From: Pseudisothecium myosuroides
Taxonomy: Eukaryota; Streptophyta; Bryopsida; Hypnales; Lembophyllaceae
Direction: 5' to 3'
Length of the DNA stretch: 64,000 nt
NCBI GenBank assembly: GCA_951799445.1
Contig: OX637288.1
Coordinates: 25,833,288-25,897,287, forward strand
Position numbers and translations under genes: made by a program. The notes beneath the pieces are model-generated. The model searched no databases. It was not told where the DNA came from and was given only the letters and a program-made list of their open reading frames with translations. Of this stretch, positions 34,691 to 44,826 are shown piece after piece. Positions within the stretch are counted from its first letter, which is position 1. Every line of letters starts with the position of its first letter.

Positions 34691-35605
34691 CACTTACTAG
34701 GAGGTTAAGTTATAAGCGTGCAGATTTGGGATGCAAAGTGCTTCAGAAACAATGATTTGTCAACTCCTCTTACTATCATTTTGGTCTATTAGCTAACTTT
34801 GATGTGGTTTATTTTCATTATACAATGTTTCAAATTTGAACCTATGTAAATTTTGAATGCTCTTCCATTAATAAAAATTTAAAGTTCCTATTCCAAACCA
34901 ATTAAAAGTTAAAAGTTTATTTGGAGGGACAAATTCCAAAGTGGACTAGAGACGCCCTAAGGTGGTAAATTTTAAAATTGCACCTTATCTAAACTGCAAT
35001 CATCACTTTGTGTACATTTCTAAAATCAATATGTACCTATGTTGAATAAAAAACTCTAGATCATTTACCCAAAAAACTTTTGATCCTTCATAATTTTTGC
35101 ATATAGTATCCAAATGTTGCATTCAAATTTTGTGCATTCGAATTTATTTTCATTTGCCAACAAGAAAATATGAAAATTTGACCATTTTAATTATAGAAAC
35201 TACAAATTAGTAAAGAGAATGATTCTTTTGGATGTCCCTACCTTACTATGTTGGAATAATTTGATTCCATGAGCATATTGAGATATTTTTTAGTCCATAA
35301 AAAAATTGCGATTTATTCCTACTTAAGTGCTCAACGTAAAGATAATAAAATTGCTTTTGAAAATTTGCAATAAATAATTGAAACTTCTCCAATGTATCTA
35401 CATCATTGATTCATGTAGAGTATTTTGTCTTCTTTTCATTGATAAATTTTACGATTTTTTAAAAATTTATTTTTTTGAAAATGTAAATATGTTTATTTAT
35501 AGGCAATTTAGGCCTTAAAATGTTGCTCAAAAGATGGGTAACAACCAAAAAAATGGATATTCACCATCCACCATTTTCTTGGCTAATGTTACAATCTATA
35601 TGCTT
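34691..35605. other. AT-rich intergenic, nothing recognised
   Basis: No ORF or defined repeat. Confidence 0.4.
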
Positions 35606-36174
35606 CACTTTTAAAGGACAATTTGGTCATTCAATGCCATTTGGAAGTTTAGGTACCCTCCTATGAAATCAATTTTGAATGGATCTTTCTAAAATAGTAA
35701 CAGATGTAAACAGGTACTGCCTTGTTGGAAATATCATTTTTTTATTAGGTGCATGGATAAAAAGATATGTTGCCTTGTACTAAGTTCTTTAGGCAAGGTT
35801 GGCAACTTTGGGCAGCATTGGAAAAATTCCTCGTCTACCTTTGAAATTTGGTAGGTATTCAACTAACACAATATAACATGAAAACTTAGAAAATTCTCAT
35901 GTGTAGTACAAAAATCTCACTCTAACGGAAGTTAAAGTCTACTAACCCTGTTAGGTTGGGTAGGAAAAAAAAATCTTCTAACTTCAAATGCTATAATCTT
36001 CCAATCTAGAGAGTCAAAGTCTTTGAAATTTTTTCCTCTCATTTCTATAGTAGTCTACTTTAGATTTGTATTGTTGAATATTATCAAAAAAATATTCATT
36101 TTTTCTCATTGCCCTTAAAAGTAGCAATTTTTTACAATTCATATCCAAAATGTGCCCTAGTCCTTTAGGGGAGT
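35606..36174. mobile_element. Diverged, shortened TTAA-family relative
   Basis: Left end TTTTAAAGGACAATTTGGTC and right end CTAGTCCTTTAGGGG. About 570 bp. Keeps ATGCTATAATCTTCCAATCT and AAAGTCTTTGAAATTTTTTCC from the family. Terminal TTAA lost. Confidence 0.5.
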
Positions 36175-37609
36175 AAAATACACTTGATTATATAGAATTG
36201 TGTAATATTGTGACAATATAGTATATAGTAAGTAAATTTAGTGACATTGAGGAAGTCATAAAATAATTTTGAAAACTTCAATGTTATTTCTATTCCATCT
36301 TTTCTAAACTTGTAGCAATGTCCAATTTATAATTGCAATTTTGCATTTTATCTATTTAAAAACCTCCAATACAGGGAAAATCAAGTACAATGCTCAATGA
36401 TTACTTTAGAGTACTAATAGTGGTCTTGTAACACACGACTCATCTCATAAGTTATCTAGTAGAATACATAATAATTATATAATAAATGTAGACACAAATG
36501 AGCACTTCATTTGGTAGTATTATATTGTAGTAGTAAAAAATATTCACTTGTACTACTATAATACATTGATGCCATTTTGCTACAAGAGAGGGATAAATGT
36601 TTCTTGCATTGATCCTTCTTATAGATAAATTTGCAAATAATTGATTTAATTGTGAATGAGTGTAAATGGCATTGGATGCGAGACATCCTAAGTAGAATTT
36701 TCTATATTACTTTCTTCTGCAACGATGCTAGTGTGTGAACAAAGGGATTTGAGTCTATGAGCCTTGAACCTAGTTGTAGGTATGTACCTACAATCATTTG
36801 AAGGTGTTTATAATATAAGTACCTATAACATAGGTACATTATAATATAAAAAGAGTTTATAACATAGGTACCTATAACATAGACACCTATAACCATAGAA
36901 GGTGTCTATAATATAGACTCCTAGGCTCCTAGGCTTGTAGATTCTAAGCTTACATGGTAGTACTTCCCCTTTATTCTATTAACAAGTGTGCAAAATTAGT
37001 GTTGTTATAATGTGATAACAATATTACTATTATGGTAACAATATTTATTATTAATTGTAGAAAATAGTGCAGTACAATGTATTTAAGCATACACTACCTC
37101 ACAAAAATGTTACGTTGTAAGCTAGCATTGCACGCACTAATAGGACAAACTAATTAATTATGTCCATATTACATACTTAGTTGAATTAAACTAATTTGTT
37201 CTACTAGTGTATATGCATCATTGCTTTTCCAAAATCACACTATTCATAAAGTGATTAAATGAAAGTAGGCTAAAAATATCAAGTATTTACCAATGTTTTA
37301 AAAACCAACCCATTTTTGTCATCCTACTTTTAGAAACACTTAATACATAAGGTTTGCTCCCTAATTTTGTCATCCTACTTTTGGCCTGATTCTATACAAA
37401 AGGTCATCCAAATCTATTCATTTTATGATAAAATCACAACATTAATGCCACCGAGTAACATGCCAATCCTTTAATCGTAAACACTTAAATACTATTGGTT
37501 ACATGGGAGAGTAGTTATGGATTGATTATAAGGTGTTCATGACTCCACTATATGAATGGTTTTGTAATTTTAGAATAAAATACTTTAGAAATTCTGAAAA
37601 ATTACAATT
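36175..37609. other. AT-rich intergenic
   Basis: No gene. Contains the palindromic block at 36770-36945. Confidence 0.4.
36770..36945. repeat. Palindrome-rich GGTACCTATAACATA array
   Basis: Repeated direct and inverted copies of TATAACATAGGTACCTATAA and GTAGGTATGTACCTAC. AAGGTGT(T/C)TATAATATA occurs twice, and the block ends CTCCTAGGCTCCTAGGCTTG. Such an array can fold into several alternative hairpins. Confidence 0.65.
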
Positions 37610-38202
37610 TTAACTTCTAAAGTCCCAAGGTCATTTTTTTGTCAAAAACCACTCAAAACTGCCATTTCAGCTCCATTTATCTAAGAAAGCAGATTTTTGT
37701 TTTAGAATTTAACCGCAGGATCTCGTACTTCACTTGTTTGAGATGATGTGGTGAAAATTTCATCAAATTTGACCGTACGGATTGGAATATATTAGCATTC
37801 AAAGTTGGACAAGTTTTTTTTTTCAAGAACATCTTTAGATTGCCCCGAAAAAACGAGATTGTCCATAACTTTCTCATCACTAGTCAAAATAGAATGAATA
37901 AAAGTTTTACATGTAGACAAAATTATACTCCATAATATTTTAGGAAAAAGAATTTAAAAAAAAATATTTTGACTTTTTGTGATATTTTTGGGACTGCCCT
38001 CCGACCTCTATTTTTGGCTTTTTGTGCCATAACTTTTGCTTCCGGGCACTGATTAAAATAAAAAATTATATTCCCAAGAAGCTTATGTGTTTTTTAAGCT
38101 TTTCAAAAATTTTTAGAAAATTATGATGAATATTGAGACCGTATGAGCCTACCCAAAGTCACTTTTTGACCCCCGTAGTACCAATGGTACTTTAGGGGTT
38201 AA
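37610..38202 (-). mobile_element. TTAA-family element, internally deleted (593 bp)
   Basis: TTAACTTCTAAAGTCCCAAG at left, GGTACTTTAGGGGTTAA at right. Word order is as in the inverted copies. The centre, about 330 bp, is missing compared with 930-bp members. TTAA kept on both sides. Confidence 0.75.
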
Positions 38203-38333
38203 TTGAAAATTTATAATTCCACTTGAATTTGACTTGTGAAAAAAGCGCACACCTTTGAAAAATATGTGCCCCTTTTAGAGTTGGCCCCAAGATATTTAGA
38301 TTGCTAGTTTGCATGGTAATAGGATGGACTATC

Positions 38334-39276
38334 TTAACCCCTAAAGGCCCAAGGCTTTTTTTCTGCCAAAAAACCATCAAAACTGCCATTTCTATAGCAA
38401 GGAGTAAAAAAAATGAAAAATGTTTTTTATTCACATCTAACCGTAGGATCTTACACCTAACTAGTATAAGAATGTGTGGAAAAAATTTCAGAATTTTTGA
38501 CCGCTCAGATTGCAAGATATTTGCGTTTAAAGTGGAAAAAACAAGTATTTCAGCACATTGCGGGACTAGATTTTTTGACTTTAAACATTTTGCACTTAAA
38601 TTTTTTGCACTACAGAGTTTCGTGCTTCAAATCTTTATAGTGGAGAATTGAGTTGAGAGTCTAGGGAAAGAAAAAATATTCAAAAAAACTTAATTATCAT
38701 TCCTAAGAAAATTATTAAGTAGAAGTAGGTACAAGATAGAAGGAAAATCTAAAACATTAATATATTTTAGATGGAATTAAAATACACTAATCCTAATGGT
38801 GAGATTGTTCTAGCAAGTAAACTAAACCATGAGAATTTTTTTTCTTTTAAAATTGCAATAATAGCATTTAGAAATGAATCCTACAAGTTATTTTTTTCAA
38901 GAAGATGCTCTAACTGCCCGAAAAACAAGAATGTCCATAACTTTTTTGTAACAAATCCAAATGAAATGAATCAAAGCTTTCCAGATAGACAAAAATATAA
39001 TCTACAAGAAAAAAAATATTTAAAAAAAAAAAATCAAATTTTTGCCAAATTTTTCTTGCTGCCCGGACTGCCCAATTACGAAAAAAAAGTAACATATTTG
39101 GCCATAACTTTTGACTCCTATTTCCAAATGTGCTGAAATTTAGTGCATATGAAAGGTATTCTTCGCGCCCACCTTTTATTAAAATTTCAGCTTAAAATAT
39201 GAAAATTTCTAGTCACATGGACCTACCCAAAATTTCTATACGGCCAAAAAACGCATGCCGGTCCTTTAGGGGTTAA
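38334..39276 (-). mobile_element. TTAA-family element, inverted, 943 bp
   Basis: TTAACCCCTAAAGGCCCAAG to CCGGTCCTTTAGGGGTTAA. Very similar to 53593-54527 (shared TTTCAGCACATTGCGGGACT and AACTGCCATTTCTATAGCAA), so these two form a subfamily. The ORF at 38771-39136 is A/T-run driven and not convincing. Confidence 0.88.
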
Positions 39277-39395
39277 GAGGCATTGTCCCTATAACTTTGG
39301 TTCAAATTTTGAGTAAAGTAGTTTGTTCTGTAAGCCATTGTGCTCTATAAGCAATGAAGACACAAAGGTACAATTAGATTCCTTCATGTACTAGT

Positions 39396-39720
39396 AGTGT
39401 ACATTTCAAGAGGTGGTTGCTTTTAATCACTATTGAGTTTCAACTTCCAAAATTTGTAACTAACTCCACCAACGGCACCAAGGTTCAAAAAATATGAAAC
39501 GACTTAAGTTACACTAAATATTTGTTGACTTTGATGGCTTGTAAAGTAACTTTCTTGAAGTAAGGCAATTTAATTGTTAAGGCAACCTAATTTTACTATT
39601 TATTTAGTGTAGATGCCAATTCCATTTTTCTTCCTCCAAAACTTTACTAAAACTTTACTAAATGTTTTTACCTTCCCCCGGAAGTCAATCAGCTCTTAAA
39701 TGGTTGCTTTAAGAGCAGAT
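39396..39720. mobile_element. Fragment of AGGTAGGAGGC-family MITE
   Basis: Contains the family interior TTTCAAGAGGTGGTTGCTTTT and ATATGAAACGACTTAAGTTA but lacks clear ends. 39530-39610 appears inserted or foreign relative to other copies. Confidence 0.4.
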
Positions 39721-39814
39721 TACCTCAATTGTAACGCCACACTAATTTTGTATTTGGGAGTGGGACTGTCACTAATTCTTACCCTCACTAATAATACAAC
39801 CCCGTGTGACTTAC

Positions 39815-39968
39815 TCCCGACAACTGCTGCAGGAAACGCTTTATCCACGATGGGCTCCAGGCCAATAGGTTCTACTGGATCCCCCTTCAGTTCTGCTTCA
39901 GCTGCCTTTTGCTTCTGTGGATGGACGAATCCGCTCTGCCAGGGTCCAGCGACAAGAGCGACAGACAT
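39815..39968 (-). pseudogene. Coding-like exon fragment, unrecognised
   Basis: A GC-rich patch in AT-rich DNA reads ATG followed by SVALVAGPWQSGF and then KAAEAELKGDPVEPIGLEP, ending at a consensus donor GGGA/GTAAGTC (39814-39813). Composition, splice site and protein-like sequence suggest a real exon or a captured gene piece. No partner exon found and I do not recognise the protein. Confidence 0.35.
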
Positions 39969-40028
39969 ACAGACTGCCTGAGTGTTAAAGCTACTGTTAT
40001 CGTTTAAGACAACTGAAGTAGACAGTCA

Positions 40029-40135
40029 GTGGTTCTCCAATACTCGGGTGATACTCGGGTGACACTCGGGTGATACTCGGGGGTGATACTCGGGGGGTGA
40101 TACTTGGTTGATACTTGGGGTGGTACTTGGGTGAT
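40029..40135. repeat. Minisatellite GGTGATACTCG
   Basis: About nine units of GGTGATACTCGG, 11-14 bp, with T and G-run variants, running directly into an AGGTAGGAG MITE end at 40137. A few more units reappear at 40200-40255 before a second MITE end at 40262. Confidence 0.8.
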
Positions 40136-40261
40136 AAGGTAGGAGATTCATGAAGCGTCCATCTAAGAACTGAAACTTGAATTTGGGGAGGTGAAACTCA
40201 TGTGATACTCGGGGTGAAAAGGTCAATACTCATGCAATGCTCATGTGATACTTAGATGATA

Positions 40262-40577
40262 AGGTAGGAGGTTTAGAAAGTACCCATCCAAGACTTGAAA
40301 CCTGAATTTGGGGAGAGGAAACTTTTTGAAATATTTTTTAGTAAATTTTGCTTGGAAGACAAATGGAATTGGCATCTAATGCAAGTCATTTCATATATTT
40401 TGGAGCTTTGTGGATTTTGTTATGAATTTTTGAAGCTGAAATGGCATAGGGCTCTAAAATCGCCGGCCCACCTCCTCAAATGTACACTATTTGTACATTG
40501 TTGGTGAAATGAAAAAACAACATGAACAAATAGTGCACGTAAGAGGAGGTAGGTGGTTTTAGAATCCTCCTACTCCC
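40262..40577. mobile_element. MITE, AGGTAGGAGGC family
   Basis: Starts AGGTAGGAGGTTTAGAAAGT after TA; right end near CCTCCTACTCCC is eroded. A 5' piece of the same family (AGGTAGGAGATTCATGAAGC) is duplicated at 40137-40200. Confidence 0.6.
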
Positions 40578-41500
40578 TTACGTGGAGGGATCTACATTTC
40601 AAAACCAAGTGATACATACTAGGTAAATATTTGGTTATTGTTCTTAAAATACAACAATAATATGGCTATTTTAAACCAAAAAAATTAGAATTTCCTTCAC
40701 AAGAAGTAGTCAAGTCATTTGGATGTAGCCAATTGGCAAAAAATTGTGCATAAAAAAAATACTGACAAAGAAAAGGAGGGAGCAACATGAATTTTTTGGC
40801 GACCTACCCGAGACATCACTAACAAGAGAATAAAAAAATTCAGTATTTTTTTTTGGCTACATTTTGCCAATTCCATCCTAATCATATCCAAGCATTTTCC
40901 AAATCTTTCAAATATTAGCAAACTAAGTAATCCAAATGAATCAATATATTGCATTCGGTGGTTAAAGTCAAGATTCCATGTTGAGTAATTACTTAATTTC
41001 TAAAGTTCTTGTAAATCCAAAATGTTTTTTAGGAGTTTGGACATTCAATGTGAAGTATTAGATTTTGTTTTTTCCCCCCTAAAGCCATTGGACCTTTTAG
41101 GTTTGCGATGTCCTTACAAGGTTAAGAAGTTGGCCACTTAGAACACCAAATATTAGATAAATTTATTATTAAGGATGTTTTTTTGTCAAAAAGGAAAGGG
41201 TCTCTATATGAGGGGTTAATCCCATAAAAATGGGATTGTCACCGTGGAAATCAACCTTTTTGAGATTGTGTAAATCATTTACTTAAAAAAATTCAAGAGC
41301 ACTTATTGGAGGTCAAACTATTGTGCAAGACCTTTTTCCACACAAAATTCCGAGGATGAACATCACTTCTATCCTACACAAAAAAATTCTTTAGAACTCT
41401 CTATCATCCATCGGACACTTAGTGTCCGCGGCATCCTTCTAGGATTAATAAGAATATTATGGGCGTCTTCATGTTGTAATTGCTCGCCACATGAGCAATC
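40578..41500. other. AT-rich intergenic
   Basis: No gene. About 41400-41450 has GGACACTTAGTGTCCGCGGC, a short palindrome whose surroundings resemble 23340-23400. Confidence 0.35.
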
Positions 41501-42086
41501 AGTAAAAACACACCGGAATGGCGGCAGTAAACTGGGGGGAGGGCCAAAATAACTTAGGCCAATAGGGACCTAAAAGGCAAAGCCCAGCCAAAGTAATAAG
41601 GCAGCCACCCTGCTTTGGCAACCCAGGCGGGTACCAAAGCAGCCCGGCCCGCCCTCCCTCGTGGCCGGGCCCAAGCGCTAGGCGCCCAAGCGGCCACCGT
41701 GCCTGCGTCTGTCGTGGCCGTCTTCTCCCCAGTCTCCTTTGTCCCCCTCCGACGTCCGCCGTCCGCAATCACCCCCGCAGGCGAGGCGCCTTCGCCAGTA
41801 CAATACGACACTACTCGCATTGCCAATCTCATCCTCGGACTGCCTGCATTCACAGCTGCTCACGGGCGCCGCGCTGCGCTGCGCTGCACTTCATGCAATC
41901 AATCCGCCACCATCTCACACACTGCCCCATTCCCAACACCTCCCCGGCCTTCACTGCACACGAATCCCGCGCTTCAGCTGGAAAACGACGCAAGTGGTGG
42001 TGTCGTGAGAGCTTCAGGGATTTGTGCAGTTTCTTTGCGCAAGTGGACTGAAGAGATCACTCGTCGTGGTCGCGTGGAGGGAGCGG

Positions 42087-42166
42087 ACGTAAATTGGAAG
42101 CGCGCGCCGGGAGATTTAGTTCACTGCAAGTGTGGACACGGAGTTAGGGGACGTGGGTAGCGACGT
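42087..42166 (+). promoter_or_regulatory. Three ACGT-core elements upstream of RUP-like gene
   Basis: ACGT cores lie at 42087-42090 (GCGGACGTAA), 42151-42154 (GGGGACGTGGG, G-box-like) and 42163-42166 (GCGACGTTC), 360-440 bp upstream of the ATG. In Arabidopsis, RUP1/RUP2 are induced by HY5, a bZIP that binds ACGT elements, so these are candidate HY5 sites. Binding is inferred. Confidence 0.4.
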
Positions 42167-42169
42167 TCT

Positions 42170-42200
42170 GTGTGTGTTGTGTTGTGTTGTGTTGTGTTGG
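42170..42200. repeat. GTGTT microsatellite
   Basis: Five to six tandem GTGTT units in the putative 5' leader or promoter of the RUP-like gene. Confidence 0.8.
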
Positions 42201-42525
42201 GTGCGGGCGCTTTCTGTTGTTGTTGGGATTGCATTTACTACGGAAAGGCTTGGAGCTGGCGTTGGGGTGGCAGGACGGGAGAACGGGGATTACGAAGGGA
42301 AGGGCTCCTGACCAGTGGGGCGGAGATTTTGGCTTTTGGGAGCCTTTTGAATTTTGAGCTTGGTGGTGGGGATTGCGCCTAATTTGGGTAGGAACAGTGG
42401 ACTTGTTGGAGTGTCGAGGTTCGGGAGGCAGGCGTCATGGAGCAGATGGGGCGTAGGGAAGGAGTGTGAGCGTTTGGTGTGAGTGAGCTGGGTGAAGTGG
42501 CACAGTATTGTGAAACTAATTCGGC

Positions 42526-44644
42526 ATGTTTGCGAGCATTGTGGAGCGACAGAGAGCGGATTTAGACTTTGGGGGAAGGAGTAGCGCGAGTGAGGCGGGG
42601 AGATTGTGCCTCCGGGGGAGGGCAGTTCGAACCGTGGTATGGAAAGTCCCCTTCTGCTCGTTGTATGTCACCACCCTCCTTTTTCTCTCAATTTCCCAAA
42701 ATGACCTCGCTTTAAATTTTGCAATTGAGTCTCGTAATTGTGGAATTAGTTAACTGTGAATTTTTTTATGTTTGAGACCTAATTGGTTGATTTGCGAATC
42801 TCAATTTGTGGTTTTGTTCGGTCCAGGCTTCACTGTCAGCGGACAATGTGGTGGGGACAACTGGTTCACTTCTGGGGCACGACACCTTCGGCTCGAGGTT
42901 AGACAGCTTGTGGCAATTCTCATTCGAGAGACCTTCCTCGCTCTTCCGAGCTGGTTCGTCGAGACTCAAGCGTCGGCAGATTGCGTTCGAGGACAAACGA
43001 AGTGGAATTATCAGTCCTCACATTGAAGTGAAGCTCCTGGGAGTTTCGGACGACTCTCATGACACTTGCGAATCAGCATTGCAGGCGAACTCAATTGTGG
43101 AAAAGGAGCTGATACATGTCAGTCGTGGAGATTGTCAAGAGCAAGGGGCGAAATCCTCGCCTATGCTTCGTAAAGACAGTCCTCGCCACGGGGACATTCA
43201 ACGGGAAGACCGTCGCTTCGTGAGGCCGGTATCATTACCGAATTTGCACCACCAGGATTCATCGAATCATGAAATCGTAGTCCACTCTTGCCCCGAAGTC
43301 CCCGAAATTGCGAAGGATATATTTAGACGAAGACCTGCAACTGATGAAGAAGAGCCAAATTTCATTCCGGAAGCTCATGTCACTTACAACGGATCGCAGG
43401 AGTCAGTGAATTTGCCCAATGAGGACCCGGAAAGCTCATGGGAATTCCGGGTGATAGCATCTGTGAAATGCCAGAACCGCAACTTGACATCCACAGACGT
43501 CATCGGCACTATCGCCTTCGAGCGAAAGAACGAGTATTTCGCGACGGGTGGTATCGCGCGCAAGATTCGCGTATACTCATACTCATCTCTTACATCAGGA
43601 CTCACCCAATTTGTCGACAACGACGACGACGACGAGGAAGAAGAAGATTCCGCCGAGTATTTCAAGCAACGCCGGCTGCGCAAGCGCCGCAACTCCACCA
43701 TCGACATCGACCACACCCGTTGCTGTGTGCACGAGGTTTGCACCCCAGCAAAGCTCAGCAGCATCCAATGGCACCAGGAGCGGCCGAATCTGATCGCCTG
43801 CGGCGACTATGATGGCGTGGTAGCCGAGTGGGACGTGGAAAGGACTTGCGCAATCAGCGAGCGCGACGAGAACGGCGGGAAACGGATTTGGAGCATCGAC
43901 TACAGCAAAGATTTCCCGGATCTCATCGCGTCGGCTTCCGACGACGGGACTGTGCGCATGTGGGACCGCAGTTCAGAGCAAAGCGTGGCGTTGCTCTCGC
44001 CGCCGACGTACAGCTCCATCTGTTGTGCAGAATTCGGCCCTGTGTCTTCCTCGCTCATCGCATTAGCGTCTGCGGACAGCAATGTCTACCTCTACGACAC
44101 GCGCTGGCTGGGCACGCCCTTGCTAACGCTCTCCGACCACAAGCGCGCGGCGAGCTATGTTCGGTTTCTGAACTGCCACAGCTTGGTCTCGTCCTCCATC
44201 GACAGCTCCGTGAAGCTCTGGGACATCTCCAACCCACATGTGGCCAAGCCGTGCAACGTCGTCCCTGTGAAATCGTTCGACACCCATTACAATGTGCGCA
44301 ACTTCACGGGACTGTCGGTACGCGGCGAAGGCGGGCTCATTGCCTGTGGCTCGGAAACCAACCAAGCCTTTGTTTACGAGAGTCAAAGAAACAGCCCGGT
44401 GTTGACTCATAGCTTCGAATATAAATTAGGGTTAGGGTTCGGGCATTCGAACCCTAATTTCGGCTCCTTGAGTGGGGATCGAATGCATTCACAGGGGATG
44501 AGCTTGGAGCATTCCGAAGGTGGTGGTTCGAATAGCCTCATAGTGAGTGCGGTTTGCTGGAGAATGGAGCCTAATGACTGTACATTAGTTGCGGCTAATT
44601 CGGATGGCGTGCTGCGAATTCTCTCTGGGATTAGCCAGAGATGA
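42526..44644 (+). CDS. RUP: RUP-like WD40 protein, repressor of UV-B photomorphogenesis type
   Basis: Two exons: 42526-42636 (MFASIVERQRADLDF) and 42827-44644, joined in phase across a 190-bp GT-AG intron; 642 residues, stop TGA. From about residue 240 it follows Arabidopsis RUP1/RUP2 block by block: WEFRVIAS, DVIGTIAFE, GGIARKIRVYS, CTPAKLSSIQW, GDYDGVVAEWDVER, ISERDENGGKRIWSIDYS, SDDGTVRMWDRS, LASADSNVYLYDTRWLG, SSIDSSVKLWDIS and ACGSETNQAFVYES. In known plants RUPs bind the UVR8 photoreceptor, promote its return to the inactive dimer and repress UV-B signalling; they lack the RING and coiled coil of COP1. Arabidopsis RUPs are under 400 residues; here a 230-residue N-terminal extension, an acidic loop (NDDDDEEEED) with RRLRKRRNS, and a Gly/Ser loop before the last blade are extra. 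An upstream alternative start is not excluded. Confidence 0.88.
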
Positions 44645-44810
44645 GGCTGATTAGAGGGTGTCGAAGTGCGAGCTTTCTGTTCTGAGGAAGCAAATGAACG
44701 CTGTATGCAAGGGGTAGTGTGATTCTGGGGTCTAGTTTGGGACATGATTATGGGACTTAGAATGATTCGTGGCCAAATTTGGAAAGGAACAACCCAAATT
44801 GCGAGCTTTG

Positions 44811-44826
44811 ACCCCCCCCCCCCCCC
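44811..44826. repeat. Poly-C run
   Basis: About 15 consecutive C in the 3' flank of the RUP-like gene. Length-unstable in sequencing; potential i-motif/G-tract. Confidence 0.8.

Larger units (their letters stand above)
41501..42525 (+). other. GC-rich 5' region of the RUP-like gene
   Basis: Base composition jumps from AT-rich to GC-rich at about 41520 and stays so to the end of the RUP-like gene. ORFs on both strands here (for example 41615-42160) look like chance products of GC-rich DNA. This is most likely promoter and 5' UTR. Confidence 0.5.

Noticed and set aside
38771..39136. 121-codon ORF in a TTAA element as a possible transposase remnant
   Set aside because: Made of A/T-run codons, not conserved in sister copies, no DDE motif.
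41615..42160. 181-codon plus-strand ORF upstream of the RUP-like gene
   Set aside because: Ala/Pro/Arg-rich product expected from GC-rich DNA; overlapping ORFs of similar length exist in several frames; more likely promoter/5' UTR.
43384..44412. Long ORFs in other frames of the RUP-like exon
   Set aside because: Shadows of the GC-rich coding frame; the WD40 frame is clearly the real one.
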